The notes: a model not told the origin generated them from the sequence alone. A stretch of DNA of 64,000 nt from Rhizobium album (GCF_003122325.1 NZ_QFBC01000007.1:238818-302817); one strand, 5' to 3'; shown: positions 20,401 through 27,958, counted from the stretch's first letter. Program-made: numbers and translations.

Positions 20401-22985
20401 CTCGGCACCACGTCGCTGCTGCGCGGCACGATGCCGGAGATCAGCGACAGCGTCGGCGCCACGAACAGGCTGAAGATCAACAGGATCTGCCAGATCAGCG
20501 CGCCGAGCGGATCCATAAAATACCAGCCGAGCACGGAGGCGAAGAACCAGGCGATCGGGGTGAGCGACCGGCGCAGGTTGTCGACCATTTTCCAGCGGCC
20601 GAGCGCCGTGACGCCACGCAGCGGATTGAAGATATAGGGCAAAAGCTGCCAGTCGCCGCGGGCCCAGCGATGCTGGCGCGACACTTCCACCTCGTAGCGC
20701 GTCGGGAAATCCTCGACCAGCTCGACGTCGGTGACCAGCGCACAGCGCGCCATCGACCCTTCGAGCAGATCGTGGCTGAGGACGGAGTTCTCCTCGATCC
20801 GCCCCTTCAGCGCCGCTTCGAAAGCATCGACGTGGTAGAGGCCCTTGCCGGTGAAGGTGCCTTCGCCCGTCAGGTCCTGATAGACGTCGGACACCGTGAA
20901 GACGTAGGGGTCGACGCCGCGGTTGATCGAGAAGACGCGCTGGAAGACGGAAGCGTCCTCACCCGTCGTCAGCGACGGGGTGACGCGCGGCTGCAGCAGG
21001 CCGTAACCGCCGACGACGCGGCTGGTTTCCGGATCGATGACCGGCCGGTTGATCGGATGATAGAGCTTGCCGACCAGCTTGGTCACCGCATCGCGCATCA
21101 GGCGCGTATCGGAATCGAGCGTCATGACGTATTGCACATTCGCCGGCACGGTGTTGGCGCCGGGCAGGAAGGTCGTGTCGGCATCGCCGCGCAGCAGCAG
21201 GTTCAGTTCGTGCAGCTTGCCGCGCTTGCGCTCCCACCCCATCCAGGCGCCTTCACCGGGATTGTAGAGGCGGCGGCGGTGCAGCAGGTAGAAACGCCGC
21301 TTGCCGTCATAGGCATATTTGTCGCTGAGGGCGGCGATTTCCTTGCGGGCGTAATCGAAGACGGCGATGTCGGCTTCGGTTTCCTCCTTCTGGCTGTCCG
21401 GCCAGTCGCTGACCAGCGCGAAATAGATTTCGCCGCGCGGATTGGCGAGGTAATGCACCTCGATATTGCGCACCAGTTCGTCGACGCTGTCGCGGTTGGA
21501 GATGAGGCAGGGCACCACGACCAGGGTGCGCGCATCCTCGGGAATGCCTTCCTTGAATTCATAACCGACGAGTCGCGACGGCGTGACGAAAAACGTCACC
21601 AGCGTATTGAACAGGCCGGTCGCGCCTTCCGAGGCCGGCAGCGAGAACATCGCCAGCAGCACGACGATTTCGCCCCAGCCCATGCCGGCGCTCGCCATGA
21701 AGCAGCCGACCATCACCAGCGCCAGGATGGTCAACAGCACCACCGGTGCGGCAACCGCCAGCCAATCCAGCTTGCGGACGACCCGGACGGCGCGCTGGAC
21801 AAAGGTCGGTCGATAGCCGATGACCTTTTCCAGCTTCTTGCGGTGCATGCCGACGAGGAAGCCGCCGACATTCGGCTCATGCGGCTGCGGCTCGCCGGAC
21901 AGGCGCGCCTGCTCCGTCAGATCGACGGCGATATGGGCGATCTCCAGTTCGGCGCGGTCGGAGTAGCGTGCCAGGCGCTCGATCTGCTTGCGATACTTGT
22001 TGCGCGAACCGGGATCGAGTTGGCCGTAATCGGTCTTGGCGAACAAAAGCCGGTCGACATGGCTGACCTCCTCGACCCAGACGGCCCATTCGGTATCGTC
22101 GATCTCGCGCAAGCTGCGGATGATGTTGCCCATCGTCACGTTGCCGGAGGACAACCGGTTGTGTTCGGCCATCATCGCCGTCTCGGCGTCGCTGCCGGCC
22201 CGCTCCAGCCGCTCCTCGAGCCAGGAAATCGCAGCGCCGGAGGATTGCGAACCGTCGCGCAGGCGATAGAGGAACTGCGTCGCGAACGTGGTATCGTCGG
22301 CCAGATCCTCGATGCCTTTCAGCAGCTCGGCATTCCTGTTCGGATCATTGAGGCGGATGAGTTCGTCGGCGACGTCGTTCGCCCGGCCGCGCATGCGGCG
22401 CGAGCGCTCGACGCGGATGGAAATGCGGCGGAGGTTTTCCACCAGCACGTAGCGCACCATCGACGGCAGCGCCCAGAGTTCGCCGATTTCCAGCGTCTTG
22501 ACCGCCTGGAAGCCATCGGCCAGCGCCGTCAGGCTTTCATGCGATACGGTGCTGTGGGTGTGGGCGACGTAAAGCCAGGCGAGCGCCAGGACGCGAGGGA
22601 TCTCGGTGCCAGCGACCTGCATGGTCGGCAGCTGGCGATAGAAACGGCGCGGGAAATCACGGCGGACTTCCTGGATCGCTTCCTCGACGATGTAGTGGTT
22701 GTCGAGCAGCCATTCCGCCGCAGGCGTGATGGTCGCGCCGGCTGCGACGTCGGCTGCCGTGGTGCGGTAGACGCGCAGGATCTCGCGTTCGTTTTCCTTG
22801 TGCCGGGCAAAGAAATCAAAAGGGGCGAAGGCCGGCAGCGTGCCGGCGCCCTCGCGCGCCAAGGCCTCGCCGCAGGCGGCCAACTCTTCCTTGGTGAAAT
22901 ATGTCGAACGGATGGAATCGTTGTGGTCGATCTGCTTGGCTTCGGTATCGCGAGAGGAAGCAGCGGGCGAGGATTGAAATGACAT
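14478..22985 (-). CDS. ndvB: Cyclic beta-1,2-glucan synthase
   Basis: A 2,835-residue inner-membrane enzyme (ChvB/Cgs type) that uses UDP-glucose to initiate, elongate and cyclise beta-1,2-glucan. A soluble N-terminal part (about 1-410) precedes the first membrane pair (LAVAAPVVLLTILALVMVG). The GT84 domain has TLDSDTRL and the QHRWARGDW (Q-x-x-R-W type) motif. More membrane helices lie at about 800-1000. The C-terminal half contains a glycoamylase-like region and a GH94 phosphorylase-like domain (DGRGESIWLGWFLAG, LILGGDWNDGMN), which sets ring size in the family. Length matches rhizobial NdvB. Very long antisense open frames over it are GC-bias shadows. Confidence 0.97.
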   Translation of the reverse strand: MSFQSSPAASSRDTEAKQIDHNDSIRSTYFTKEELAACGEALAREGAGTLPAFAPFDFFARHKENEREILRVYRTTAADVAAGATITPAAEWLLDNHYIVEEAIQEVRRDFPRRFYRQLPTMQVAGTEIPRVLALAWLYVAHTHSTVSHESLTALADGFQAVKTLEIGELWALPSMVRYVLVENLRRISIRVERSRRMRGRANDVADELIRLNDPNRNAELLKGIEDLADDTTFATQFLYRLRDGSQSSGAAISWLEERLERAGSDAETAMMAEHNRLSSGNVTMGNIIRSLREIDDTEWAVWVEEVSHVDRLLFAKTDYGQLDPGSRNKYRKQIERLARYSDRAELEIAHIAVDLTEQARLSGEPQPHEPNVGGFLVGMHRKKLEKVIGYRPTFVQRAVRVVRKLDWLAVAAPVVLLTILALVMVGCFMASAGMGWGEIVVLLAMFSLPASEGATGLFNTLVTFFVTPSRLVGYEFKEGIPEDARTLVVVPCLISNRDSVDELVRNIEVHYLANPRGEIYFALVSDWPDSQKEETEADIAVFDYARKEIAALSDKYAYDGKRRFYLLHRRRLYNPGEGAWMGWERKRGKLHELNLLLRGDADTTFLPGANTVPANVQYVMTLDSDTRLMRDAVTKLVGKLYHPINRPVIDPETSRVVGGYGLLQPRVTPSLTTGEDASVFQRVFSINRGVDPYVFTVSDVYQDLTGEGTFTGKGLYHVDAFEAALKGRIEENSVLSHDLLEGSMARCALVTDVELVEDFPTRYEVEVSRQHRWARGDWQLLPYIFNPLRGVTALGRWKMVDNLRRSLTPIAWFFASVLGWYFMDPLGALIWQILLIFSLFVAPTLSLISGIVPRSSDVVPSAHLYTVWSDIRAANAQVALRIVFIADSACLMVDAIARSLYRLFVSHKLMLEWRTAASVQSNAQGSILAYYRNMWHAPAIALLALIFAALPGDNAFLVGIPFALMWILSPVVAWYVSQSAETEDRLEVPAEVSEELRKVARRTWRYFETFVTAEQNHLPPDNFQERPTPVVAARTSPTNIGVYLLSVISGRQFGWMSFEQTIERLEQTIATVERMEKYRGHLLNWYHTDTLATLGPRYVSAVDSGNLAGHLIAVSSACRSWAEAPSAHLQGNLDGVGDVAGILGEVLRDLPDDRKTVRPLRRRLEERISGFQNALAAVKREHEFASIRIINLSVLARDIQKLAANLDHEVRSPQSNEVTAWAASLVQVCEAHVSDSVFDLSNIEPLRNRLASLRDRARDIAFSMDFGFLFRQERRLLSIGYRVESGELDEACYDLLASEARLTSLFAIAKGDLPTEHWYKLGRQVVQVGLRGALISWSGSMFEYLMPPLVMQERHGGILNQTNNLIVKEQMNHGRRLGTPWGISEAAFNARDHQLTYQYTNFGVPTLGLKRGLGQNAVIAPYASILASQYEPEAALENLERLRKLGAMGIYGYHDAVDFTPTRVPEGQKCAVVYNYYAHHHGMSIAAVANVAFNGWLRELFHSDPVVEAAELLLQEKAPRDIQVMSAKHEPSTPGDEKGDLPRPEVRTIDDPAAKERELVFLSNGHYSVMLTATGAGYSRWNGQSVSRWKPDPTEDRWGSFIFLRDTASGQWWSATAEPRRIEGEKTKAVFGDDKAEFHKTVGDLTSEVECIVATEHDAEGRRLTLLNMGSEDRFIEVTSYLEPVLSLDDADNAHPLFSRMFVKTEIGRRGDVIRVERNKRSPGDPDICVAHLIVDNAGSSRHTEFETDRRKFLGRGRTLSEAAAFDPGAALSGSDGFTLDPILSLRRTIRVPAGKKVSVIFWTIAAPNREEIDKAVDRYRHPDAFSHEMIHAWTRAQVQMRHVGVTSQQAAAFQTLGRHLVYPDMQLRADAATVQSGLRSQSALWPLAISGDYPIFALRINDDMDMNIAREALSAQEYLRSRGVTADLVIVNERASSYAQDMQHALDAACENLRRLGQGDGLRQHIFSVRRDLMDAETWQALLAAARVVFHARNGKIVDQVNRATSLFAAPKPAEPAPVEPLRPLVLGTYEPGFSMEPVEDRGDLDFWNGFGGFARDGREYVVRLRGGQSTPQPWINVVSNDRFGFHVSAEGANFTWSRNSRDYQLTPWTNDPVVNRPGESVYIVDADSKAVMTPFAALSRDASVSFETRHGLGYSVFTSSQNGIELDMLQTVDRQRPIKLSRLKIRNGSGEIRRLKVYGYVEWVLGNNPQRTTPFILPSYDEETGALFAGNPYSIDFHARSAFFAASEKPAGVTSSRREFIGSDGTVLLPKAVAAGSALSGSVEPDGDPCAALAFDVTLAPGAEKELVFFLGDGDDADAARALVGEARSLSVETVLAAEKAYWDAFTGHLQVKTPDRSLDHLVNGWLPYQALSCRIMARSAFYQASGAYGFRDQLQDTLAFVLHDPSLARRQILNAAGRQFREGDVQHWWLPQTGAGVRTMIADDVVWLAYAINHYCEVVGDVSLLDEQLPFLAGAALQPGQHDAFYKPDVTEETASVYEHAALALDLAIDRTGPHNLPLILGGDWNDGMNRVGIDGRGESIWLGWFLAGTLQSFVRYAEARGDKARAERWTTHIATLKVALESDGWDGDYYRRGYFDDGTPLGSKTQAECQIDSIAQSWSVLSGQGQPDRATVAMNAVMDRLVDPEAAIIRLFTPPFDETAQDPGYIRAYPPGVRENGGQYTHAATWVVMAFAELGRGDDAWMCFSLLNPVNHALDRQASETYRVEPYVVAADVYGAADRTGRGGWTWYTGSAGWLYRSAVEGILGIRRAGGRIQVRPALPGGWDGFSARLALSGKTYEIAVTRRAEGYDVTVNGEPVQDPQAGFAIASGE

Positions 22986-23366
22986 GGCGTCCTGATTCTG
23001 GATCGAAACAGCGTTGAGTTCGGCTTCGCCTTATCCTGCTTCATCGCCCGAGCACAATATTGCACCACAGCGCTGAAAGCCGGACTTGCGTAAAACACGA
23101 CAAGCGTGCCGGACCATTAGGCGAGGTGAAATGAACGTAAGCTGACCAAGCGGATTCTTGACGGAAATTCCTCCATTGCCGCGAAGACCGGGTTCGCATC
23201 GCGACAGGAGCAATCGGAGAGATTTCGACACTTATGGCAAAAGTCAAGACATGCCGTTCAAGCTGCCGGAATGCAGTCTATCAAACATGATAATCCTCTC
23301 CTGTCGCCGATGGTTTGGGTGCTGCATGCAGCAGGGCATTCCAAGCCCCAACCCGCAGACAACGCC
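22986..23366. other. Intergenic region upstream of ndvB with a palindrome
   Basis: About 380 bases with no gene I can support. It should contain the ndvB promoter, but I could not fix -35/-10 boxes with confidence. The clearest structure is a perfect 14-bp palindrome, TGCTGCATGCAGCA, at 23320-23333. No tRNA or small-RNA signature was recognised. Confidence 0.45.
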
Positions 23367-23398
23367 TGACGGCGCCAATAGTTCCATTGCCGCCGTCA
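23367..23398 (-). terminator. Hairpin at the stop codon of the XRE-cupin gene
   Basis: The 32 bases fold into a 15-bp stem with a 2-nt loop and 13 of 15 pairs matched. It starts with TGACGGCG and ends CGCCGTCA. It includes the stop codon at 23396-23398. It lacks a following T-run, so it may be an attenuating hairpin or an RNA-stabilising end rather than a classical terminator. Confidence 0.5.
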
Positions 23399-24088
23399 AT
23401 TGTCCGAAAAGCCGGTCTTGCGATCGGGGTAGGAGATGATCGAGAGAAAACGGATCGGCAGGCGGACCAACATTTCCGGTCCGTGCCGGGCATCGGCGTC
23501 GAAGAACAGGCTGTCGCCCGGCAGCATGTGATAAAGCCGGTCGCCGTGGCGATATTTCACCTCGCCTTCCAGCATGTAGATGAGCTCGATGCCGTCGTGC
23601 TGAAAAGCGGGAAAGACGTCGGAAGCGCCAGTCAGGGTAATCAGGTAAGGCTCGACCCGGACGCCGCTGGCGCTGTTGCCGATATGGCCGAGCAGATTGT
23701 ACTGGTGGCCGGCCCGCGTGCCGCGGCGCTCGATTTCCACGCCTTCGCCCGCCTTGACGAAGACGGCATCACGCGCCGCCTCGAAACGGCGGAAGAACGC
23801 CGTCAGCGGCACGCCGAGCGCCCGCGCCAGCGACTGCAGGGTCGTCAGCGACAGCGAGGTGTTGCCGTTCTCGATCTTGGAGAGCATGCCGAGAGAAATG
23901 CCGGTGGCCGAGGCGAGGTCTGCGCCGGTGATGCCGAGCTTCTTGCGGAAGGCGCGGACCTCGTGGCCGATGGCGATTTCGAGATTGTTTTCCCTGGTGT
24001 CGCGAAGCGCGTGCGGGTCCTGGGTGAGAGCCTTTGCACTAGCCAGCCCTTGGCCGGCCGGCGGTCCGGACCTGTTGTTCTTCGCCAT
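23396..24088 (-). CDS. XRE-family regulator with C-terminal cupin domain
   Basis: A 230-residue DNA-binding protein. The HTH (about 40-95) reads GHEVRAFRKKLGITGADLAS...GISLGMLSKIENGNTSLSL, a standard Cro/CI fold. The C-terminal cupin_2 domain (about 150-222) has FQHDGIELIYMLEGEVKYRHGD...LPGDSLFFDADARHGPEML, a likely small-ligand or metal site. Related proteins (PuuR/SutR type) control amino-acid or polyamine genes, but the target here is unknown. I use the ATG at 24088 (MAKNNRS); in-frame ATGs 2 and 9 codons upstream are alternatives. Confidence 0.88.
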   Translation of the reverse strand: MAKNNRSGPPAGQGLASAKALTQDPHALRDTRENNLEIAIGHEVRAFRKKLGITGADLASATGISLGMLSKIENGNTSLSLTTLQSLARALGVPLTAFFRRFEAARDAVFVKAGEGVEIERRGTRAGHQYNLLGHIGNSASGVRVEPYLITLTGASDVFPAFQHDGIELIYMLEGEVKYRHGDRLYHMLPGDSLFFDADARHGPEMLVRLPIRFLSIISYPDRKTGFSDN

Positions 24089-24179
24089 GACCATCCCGAC
24101 CGGATGCCGCAGCAATGGCTGCGGCTACTTTCCTGAGTGTAATATTTTCTTTTCTCCCAGGAAAGTCGGCCGGCCGAAT

Positions 24180-24344
24180 TTACGCCCCGCGCACCAGCCT
24201 GATGACCAGCGACGCCAGGAAGAGGGCGAGGAACAGGAAGAACAGGACCTGGGCGATCGACGCCGAAATACCGGCGATGCCACCGAAGCCGAGGAGGCCG
24301 GCGACCAGCGCCACGACCAGGAATACAAGAGCATAATACAGCAT
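24180..24344 (-). CDS. DUF1328-family small membrane protein
   Basis: A 54-residue protein that is almost all hydrophobic, with two transmembrane helices around a Gly-rich turn ([16 protein letters not shown]) and a basic end (VIRLVRGA). This is the DUF1328 (YtjA-like) pattern, and the length fits. AAAGGAG lies seven bases upstream of the ATG at 24342-24344. Members are common in rhizobia and linked to stress in expression studies, but the function is unknown. Confidence 0.9.
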   Translation of the reverse strand: MLYYALVFLVVALVAGLLGFGGIAGISASIAQVLFFLFLALFLASLVIRLVRGA

Positions 24345-24465
24345 ATGAAACTCCTTTCGTACAAGCAGGAGGCGGATTTTCCGATCGTTCCCCGGGTGGC
24401 CGCCGGCAACCCCGGAAATTGGCGCAAAGAGCGCCGCCCGCCTTATCGTCCTTGAAGGACAAGCC

Positions 24466-24543
24466 TCAGAGATAATTGAAGAAATACAAGAGGATGATGA
24501 TCGGGATCGGAATGCCGACCAGCCACAAGAGAATGCCTTTCAT
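24466..24543 (-). CDS. 25-residue single-pass membrane peptide
   Basis: The frame encodes a 25-residue peptide that starts [17 protein letters not shown] and ends in LLYFFNYL. One transmembrane helix with a Pro-Ile-Pro kink makes up nearly all of it. A GGAGA ribosome site stands eight bases before the ATG. I recall near-identical peptides of this kind in many proteobacterial genomes, usually near stress genes; the role is unknown. It sits on the same strand upstream of the DUF1328 gene, 121 bp away. Confidence 0.7.
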   Translation of the reverse strand: MKGILLWLVGIPIPIIILLYFFNYL

Positions 24544-24738
24544 CTGTATTTCTCCGATGTGTGTTTCCTGCCGGGAAGAATGCGCGACGCGAACTTCGGT
24601 TCCACAACGGCAGCAATCGGTCGCCGTTTCAACGGAGACGGTCTGGCCGCAATCACCGACCGGCATGGTGCCTGAGCACCCTCTACGGAACCAGTGCTAG
24701 CGCAAGCTATTCCATTTCATCGTATTTTGTGATTGTAT

Positions 24739-24752
24739 TGAATGAACGTTCA
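24739..24752. promoter_or_regulatory. TetR-type operator box 1 (Rieske promoter)
   Basis: TGAATGAACGTTCA is an inverted repeat of the form TGAATR-NN-YRTTCA. Matching boxes lie at 29449-29462 and 35119-35132. It covers the first ATG of the open frame (24742), which argues that translation starts at 24769. Confidence 0.65.
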
Positions 24753-24768
24753 GCAAATGGAGCTTGCG

Positions 24769-25968
24769 ATGAACACCGCCGTCCGTGATATCAGCATTCC
24801 GAACGACTGGGATCGACGCGGCCTGCCGGGTTGGTGTTATCACAGCGAGGCCTTGCTGGCACTCGAACGGCAGCACGTGTTTCTCGACCATTGGCAGATC
24901 GCCTGCCATGTCAGCGACATCCCTGAGCCCGGCAGCTACATCAGCATTGATATTCTCGGGGAACGGGCGCTGGTGCTGCGCGACCAGCAGGGAACGGTGC
25001 GCGCCTTCCACAATATATGCCGCCACCGCGGGTCGCGGCTGGTGACGGAGCCGAAGGGCCGCTGCCGCAATGCGCTGGTCTGTCCCTTCCACGGCTGGGT
25101 CTACAATCTCGACGGCACCCTGCGCGGCGCGGCGCGCCCGAACTCCTTTCCGCCGCTCGACAAGGTGGATTTCGGCCTTGCGGCGCTCGAATGCGAGATC
25201 TGGTTCGGTTTCGTCTTCATCCGTTTCCGCCCCGGGCCGCAGCCTTCGGTGGCCGAGGTGATGCAGCCCTTCGCGGACGAGCTTTCCCACTTTCGCACGG
25301 AGTCCGTCGTTCCCACCAACGGCCTGTGGTCGCAGGAATCGCCGGTCAACTGGAAATCGGTGCGCGACGTCGACAATGAGGGCTACCATGTCGCCATGGC
25401 GCATCCGGCCCTGCAGGATCTCTACGGATCGACCTATTTCGACGAACCTTTCGTCAACGGCCTCTGCCGGTCCTTCGCCACCTACAATCCGCATGCCGGC
25501 CGGCGCTGGAGCGTGCGCAACTATGTGCGCATCGCGCCGCAACCGGACCATCTGCCTGACGGATTGAAAACTGCCTGGATCTATTTCGGTCTCTTCCCGA
25601 ACGCAGTGATCGCGGTCACGCCGGAATCGGTGCAGTTCTACCAGGAATTCCCGCTCGCCGTTGGAAAGACGCTGCTGCGCGGCGCCGTCTACCGGTATCC
25701 GAACGAGAGCCGGCAACAGCGGCTTGCCCGCTACCTCGCCATGCGCATCGACCGCGACACACAGGCCGAAGACGTGCAACTGACCATCTGGTCGAATGAA
25801 TCGATGCTGTCGAAAGCCTTTTCAGGCTTTTACCTGTCGGATCTGGAATATGGCGTGCGGACGCACCATGACCACCTGCGCCGGCTCCTGCCGGTAATGA
25901 CCCTGGAGAATCCGCCGGCCGATGCCGACCTTGCCGCGCTCAATGCGACGATGCGGGGGACGGTATAA
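24769..25968 (+). CDS. Rieske oxygenase alpha subunit, quaternary-amine-like
   Basis: A 399-residue ring-hydroxylating-type oxygenase. The Rieske domain (about 40-150) has the 2Fe-2S ligands in CRHRGSR and CPFHGW. The catalytic domain has the mononuclear iron site E204-x-x-H207-x4-H212 (NEGYHVAMAHP). Most Rieske oxygenases have Asp at the bridging position; the carnitine oxygenase CntA has Glu, which points to quaternary or tertiary amine substrates. The ATG at 24769 is preceded by GGAG; an earlier ATG lies inside the operator box. No ferredoxin or reductase partner gene is in the window. It probably removes an N-methyl group or cleaves a C-N bond, but the substrate is not known. Confidence 0.88.
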   Translation: MNTAVRDISIPNDWDRRGLPGWCYHSEALLALERQHVFLDHWQIACHVSDIPEPGSYISIDILGERALVLRDQQGTVRAFHNICRHRGSRLVTEPKGRCRNALVCPFHGWVYNLDGTLRGAARPNSFPPLDKVDFGLAALECEIWFGFVFIRFRPGPQPSVAEVMQPFADELSHFRTESVVPTNGLWSQESPVNWKSVRDVDNEGYHVAMAHPALQDLYGSTYFDEPFVNGLCRSFATYNPHAGRRWSVRNYVRIAPQPDHLPDGLKTAWIYFGLFPNAVIAVTPESVQFYQEFPLAVGKTLLRGAVYRYPNESRQQRLARYLAMRIDRDTQAEDVQLTIWSNESMLSKAFSGFYLSDLEYGVRTHHDHLRRLLPVMTLENPPADADLAALNATMRGTV

Positions 25969-25971
25969 CCC

Positions 25972-26388
25972 TCAGCGCTCCGCTTTCTCTCTTGCTCGTA
26001 CCAGCCGGCCTTCTTCGGCCTTGAAGAAGAACTGCGAACAAACGAGCCATCCCTTGAGTGGCCGCAGCAGTGCCAGCGACGCACCGAGCGTCAACGGCAC
26101 CGTGGTAATCAGGTGCAGCCAGAGCGGCGTTTCGAAACGCATCTGGAACCAGACCGCAAAGGCCAGCGCCGGCACGGCGACGATCGACATGGCGAAGAAC
26201 GCCGGGCCATCGGCCGGATCGGCAAAACCATAATCGAGACCGCAAATCTCGCAACGCGGCGCCAGCGTCAGATAGCCCTTGAACAGATGGCCCGTCTGGC
26301 AGCGCGGGCATCGGCCGGCAATGCCCGTCTTCAACGGATTGTCGGTCGGGTGGTAACCATCGGCGGTATAATCGATCTCAACGCTCAT
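25972..26388 (-). CDS. DUF983 family protein
   Basis: A 138-residue protein with a zinc-ribbon-like N-terminus (RCPRCQTGHLFKGYLTLAPRCEICG: two CxxC pairs) and two transmembrane helices (about 65-85 and 90-110). This is the DUF983 pattern; function unknown. The ATG at 26388 is preceded by GGAG; a 16-residue longer frame is not preferred. It is divergent from the MocR gene, with repeated TTGTATGG boxes between, and its end is 3 bp from the end of the Rieske gene (convergent). Confidence 0.9.
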   Translation of the reverse strand: MSVEIDYTADGYHPTDNPLKTGIAGRCPRCQTGHLFKGYLTLAPRCEICGLDYGFADPADGPAFFAMSIVAVPALAFAVWFQMRFETPLWLHLITTVPLTLGASLALLRPLKGWLVCSQFFFKAEEGRLVRAREKAER

Positions 26389-26407
26389 GATCGGCTCCTG
26401 CGGAATA

Positions 26408-26529
26408 ATTGTATGGCAAGCTTGCGACAAATCCATACAATTTCCATTGACTTGCGCTCTTTGTATGGGTATTTATCGCAAAAATTGACGACAAACAAGC
26501 ATATGCGGCAATTTGTCTTTATTGTATGG
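26408..26529. promoter_or_regulatory. Four TTGTATGG boxes: probable MocR operators
   Basis: ATTGTATGG at 26408-26416 and its exact inverse CCATACAAT at 26433-26441 form a 9-bp inverted repeat. Further direct copies are TTGTATGG at 26461-26468 and ATTGTATGG at 26521-26529. All four lie between the divergent DUF983 and MocR genes. Repeated boxes in such a spacer are typical of MocR/GabR regulators, which bind beside their own genes. Confidence 0.75.
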
Positions 26530-26539
26530 TTTAATTGAC

Positions 26540-27958
26540 ATGGAAATATCGGCAGGAAAACAAGGCAATCCCGGGTGGCACCCACGCCTCGTCGACGGCA
26601 TCAGGTTGAAATATCTCGGTATCGTCGAAGCTTTGGCCGACGATGTCCGTTCGGGCCTGCTGCCTGTCGGCGCCAAGCTGCCGCCGCAACGCGCCGTGGC
26701 GCAGGCGCTCGACGTCGATCTGACGACGGTGACCAAGGCCTTTAACGAGGCACGCCGGCGCGGATTGATCATCGCCACCGTCGGCCGCGGCACCTTCATT
26801 GCTCCGCAGGCGGAATCGACCGAAAAGGCACCGGACCACGGCGCCCGGCCCGTGGATCTCAGCATGAACATCCCGCCGCAACCGGAGGCGGCCGCTTTTG
26901 CCCGTCGCCTGCCGGAAGCGATGGCGCATGTTCTTTCGCCCGCCCGAAGCGGCAGCGCCCTTCTGGCCTACCAGGAGAGCGGCGGCAGCGCCAACGACCG
27001 GTCTTACGCGGCACGCTGGCTTGGTGCCCGGCTGGGGTGGCTCGATCCGGAGCGGATCGTCATCACGGCCGGCTCCCAGAATGCCCTGTTTGCCCTGTGC
27101 CTCGGCCTGATGGAGCGCGGCAGCGTCATCGCCGCCCCGGCGCTGACCTATCCCGGCCTGCAATCCGTGGCGCAACGATGCGGCCTGCGGCTCTACCCGC
27201 TCGCCATGGATGAAGACGGCATCCTGCCGGATGCCTTTGCCGACCTGTGTTCGGCGTCACCGCCGGCGGCGCTGTATCTGGTTCCGACCATCGACAATCC
27301 GACGACGGCCACATTGCCCGTATCGCGGCGACAGGAGATCGCCGCCATCGCCCGGCGCTTCCAGGTGCCTGTTATCGAGGACGACCCCTACGGCATGCTG
27401 CCGCAACTCGCGCCGCCGCCGGTCGCGACTTTCGCGCCGGAATTGACCTATCATATCGCCACCGTGTCGAAATGCGTCAGCCCGGCGCTTCGCCTCGCCT
27501 TCGTCGTTGCCCCAGAGGCGACCGCCGCTGCCCGGCTCGCCGGCGTGCTGCGCGCCAGCAACCTGATGACGTCGCCGCTGATGGCCGCCGTCGTCAGCCA
27601 CTGGATCGACACCGGAACACTCGAAAGCATCACCACGACGATCCGCGGCGAAAACGTCGCGCGGCAGGTGATCGCCGCCGATGCGCTGCAGGGACAGGCC
27701 TACCGATTTCACGAAGAAGGCCACCATCTCTGGCTTCATCTTCCCGAAGGCTGGAAGGCCATGGATTTCGCCTACCAGGCGGAACGCTCCGGCCTGTCCG
27801 TGGTTCCGGCCGCCGCCTTCGCGCTCTCGGCACCCCCCTATGAGGCGGTGCGTATCTCGCTCGGGCCGCCGGCCGACCGGCTGATCCTGCGGCGCGCGCT
27901 CGATACGACGGCTGTCCTGCTGCGCCGGGCGCCGCAACAGGGTCGCGTGTTGGTCTGA
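26540..27958 (+). CDS. MocR-type regulator (GntR HTH fused to aminotransferase fold)
   Basis: A 472-residue PLP-dependent regulator. The N-terminal winged helix (about 12-85) has LPPQRAVAQALDVDLTTVTKAFNEARRRGLI. The aminotransferase-like domain (about 110-465) keeps the PLP region: the AGSQNALFALCLGL turn, DNPT, IEDDPYG and the Schiff-base Lys in ATVSKCVSPALRLAF. MocR proteins bind an amine or amino-acid ligand through PLP. I use the ATG at 26540 (MEISAGK), directly after the last TTGTATGG box. The stop abuts the convergent aminotransferase stop with no spacer. Confidence 0.93.
   Translation: MEISAGKQGNPGWHPRLVDGIRLKYLGIVEALADDVRSGLLPVGAKLPPQRAVAQALDVDLTTVTKAFNEARRRGLIIATVGRGTFIAPQAESTEKAPDHGARPVDLSMNIPPQPEAAAFARRLPEAMAHVLSPARSGSALLAYQESGGSANDRSYAARWLGARLGWLDPERIVITAGSQNALFALCLGLMERGSVIAAPALTYPGLQSVAQRCGLRLYPLAMDEDGILPDAFADLCSASPPAALYLVPTIDNPTTATLPVSRRQEIAAIARRFQVPVIEDDPYGMLPQLAPPPVATFAPELTYHIATVSKCVSPALRLAFVVAPEATAAARLAGVLRASNLMTSPLMAAVVSHWIDTGTLESITTTIRGENVARQVIAADALQGQAYRFHEEGHHLWLHLPEGWKAMDFAYQAERSGLSVVPAAAFALSAPPYEAVRISLGPPADRLILRRALDTTAVLLRRAPQQGRVLV

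Noticed and set aside
14508..22982. Two very long open frames (1,839 and 935 codons) on the plus strand
   Set aside because: They run antisense to ndvB, contain no recognisable domain, and have the Arg/Ala/Asp-rich composition of GC-bias shadow frames.
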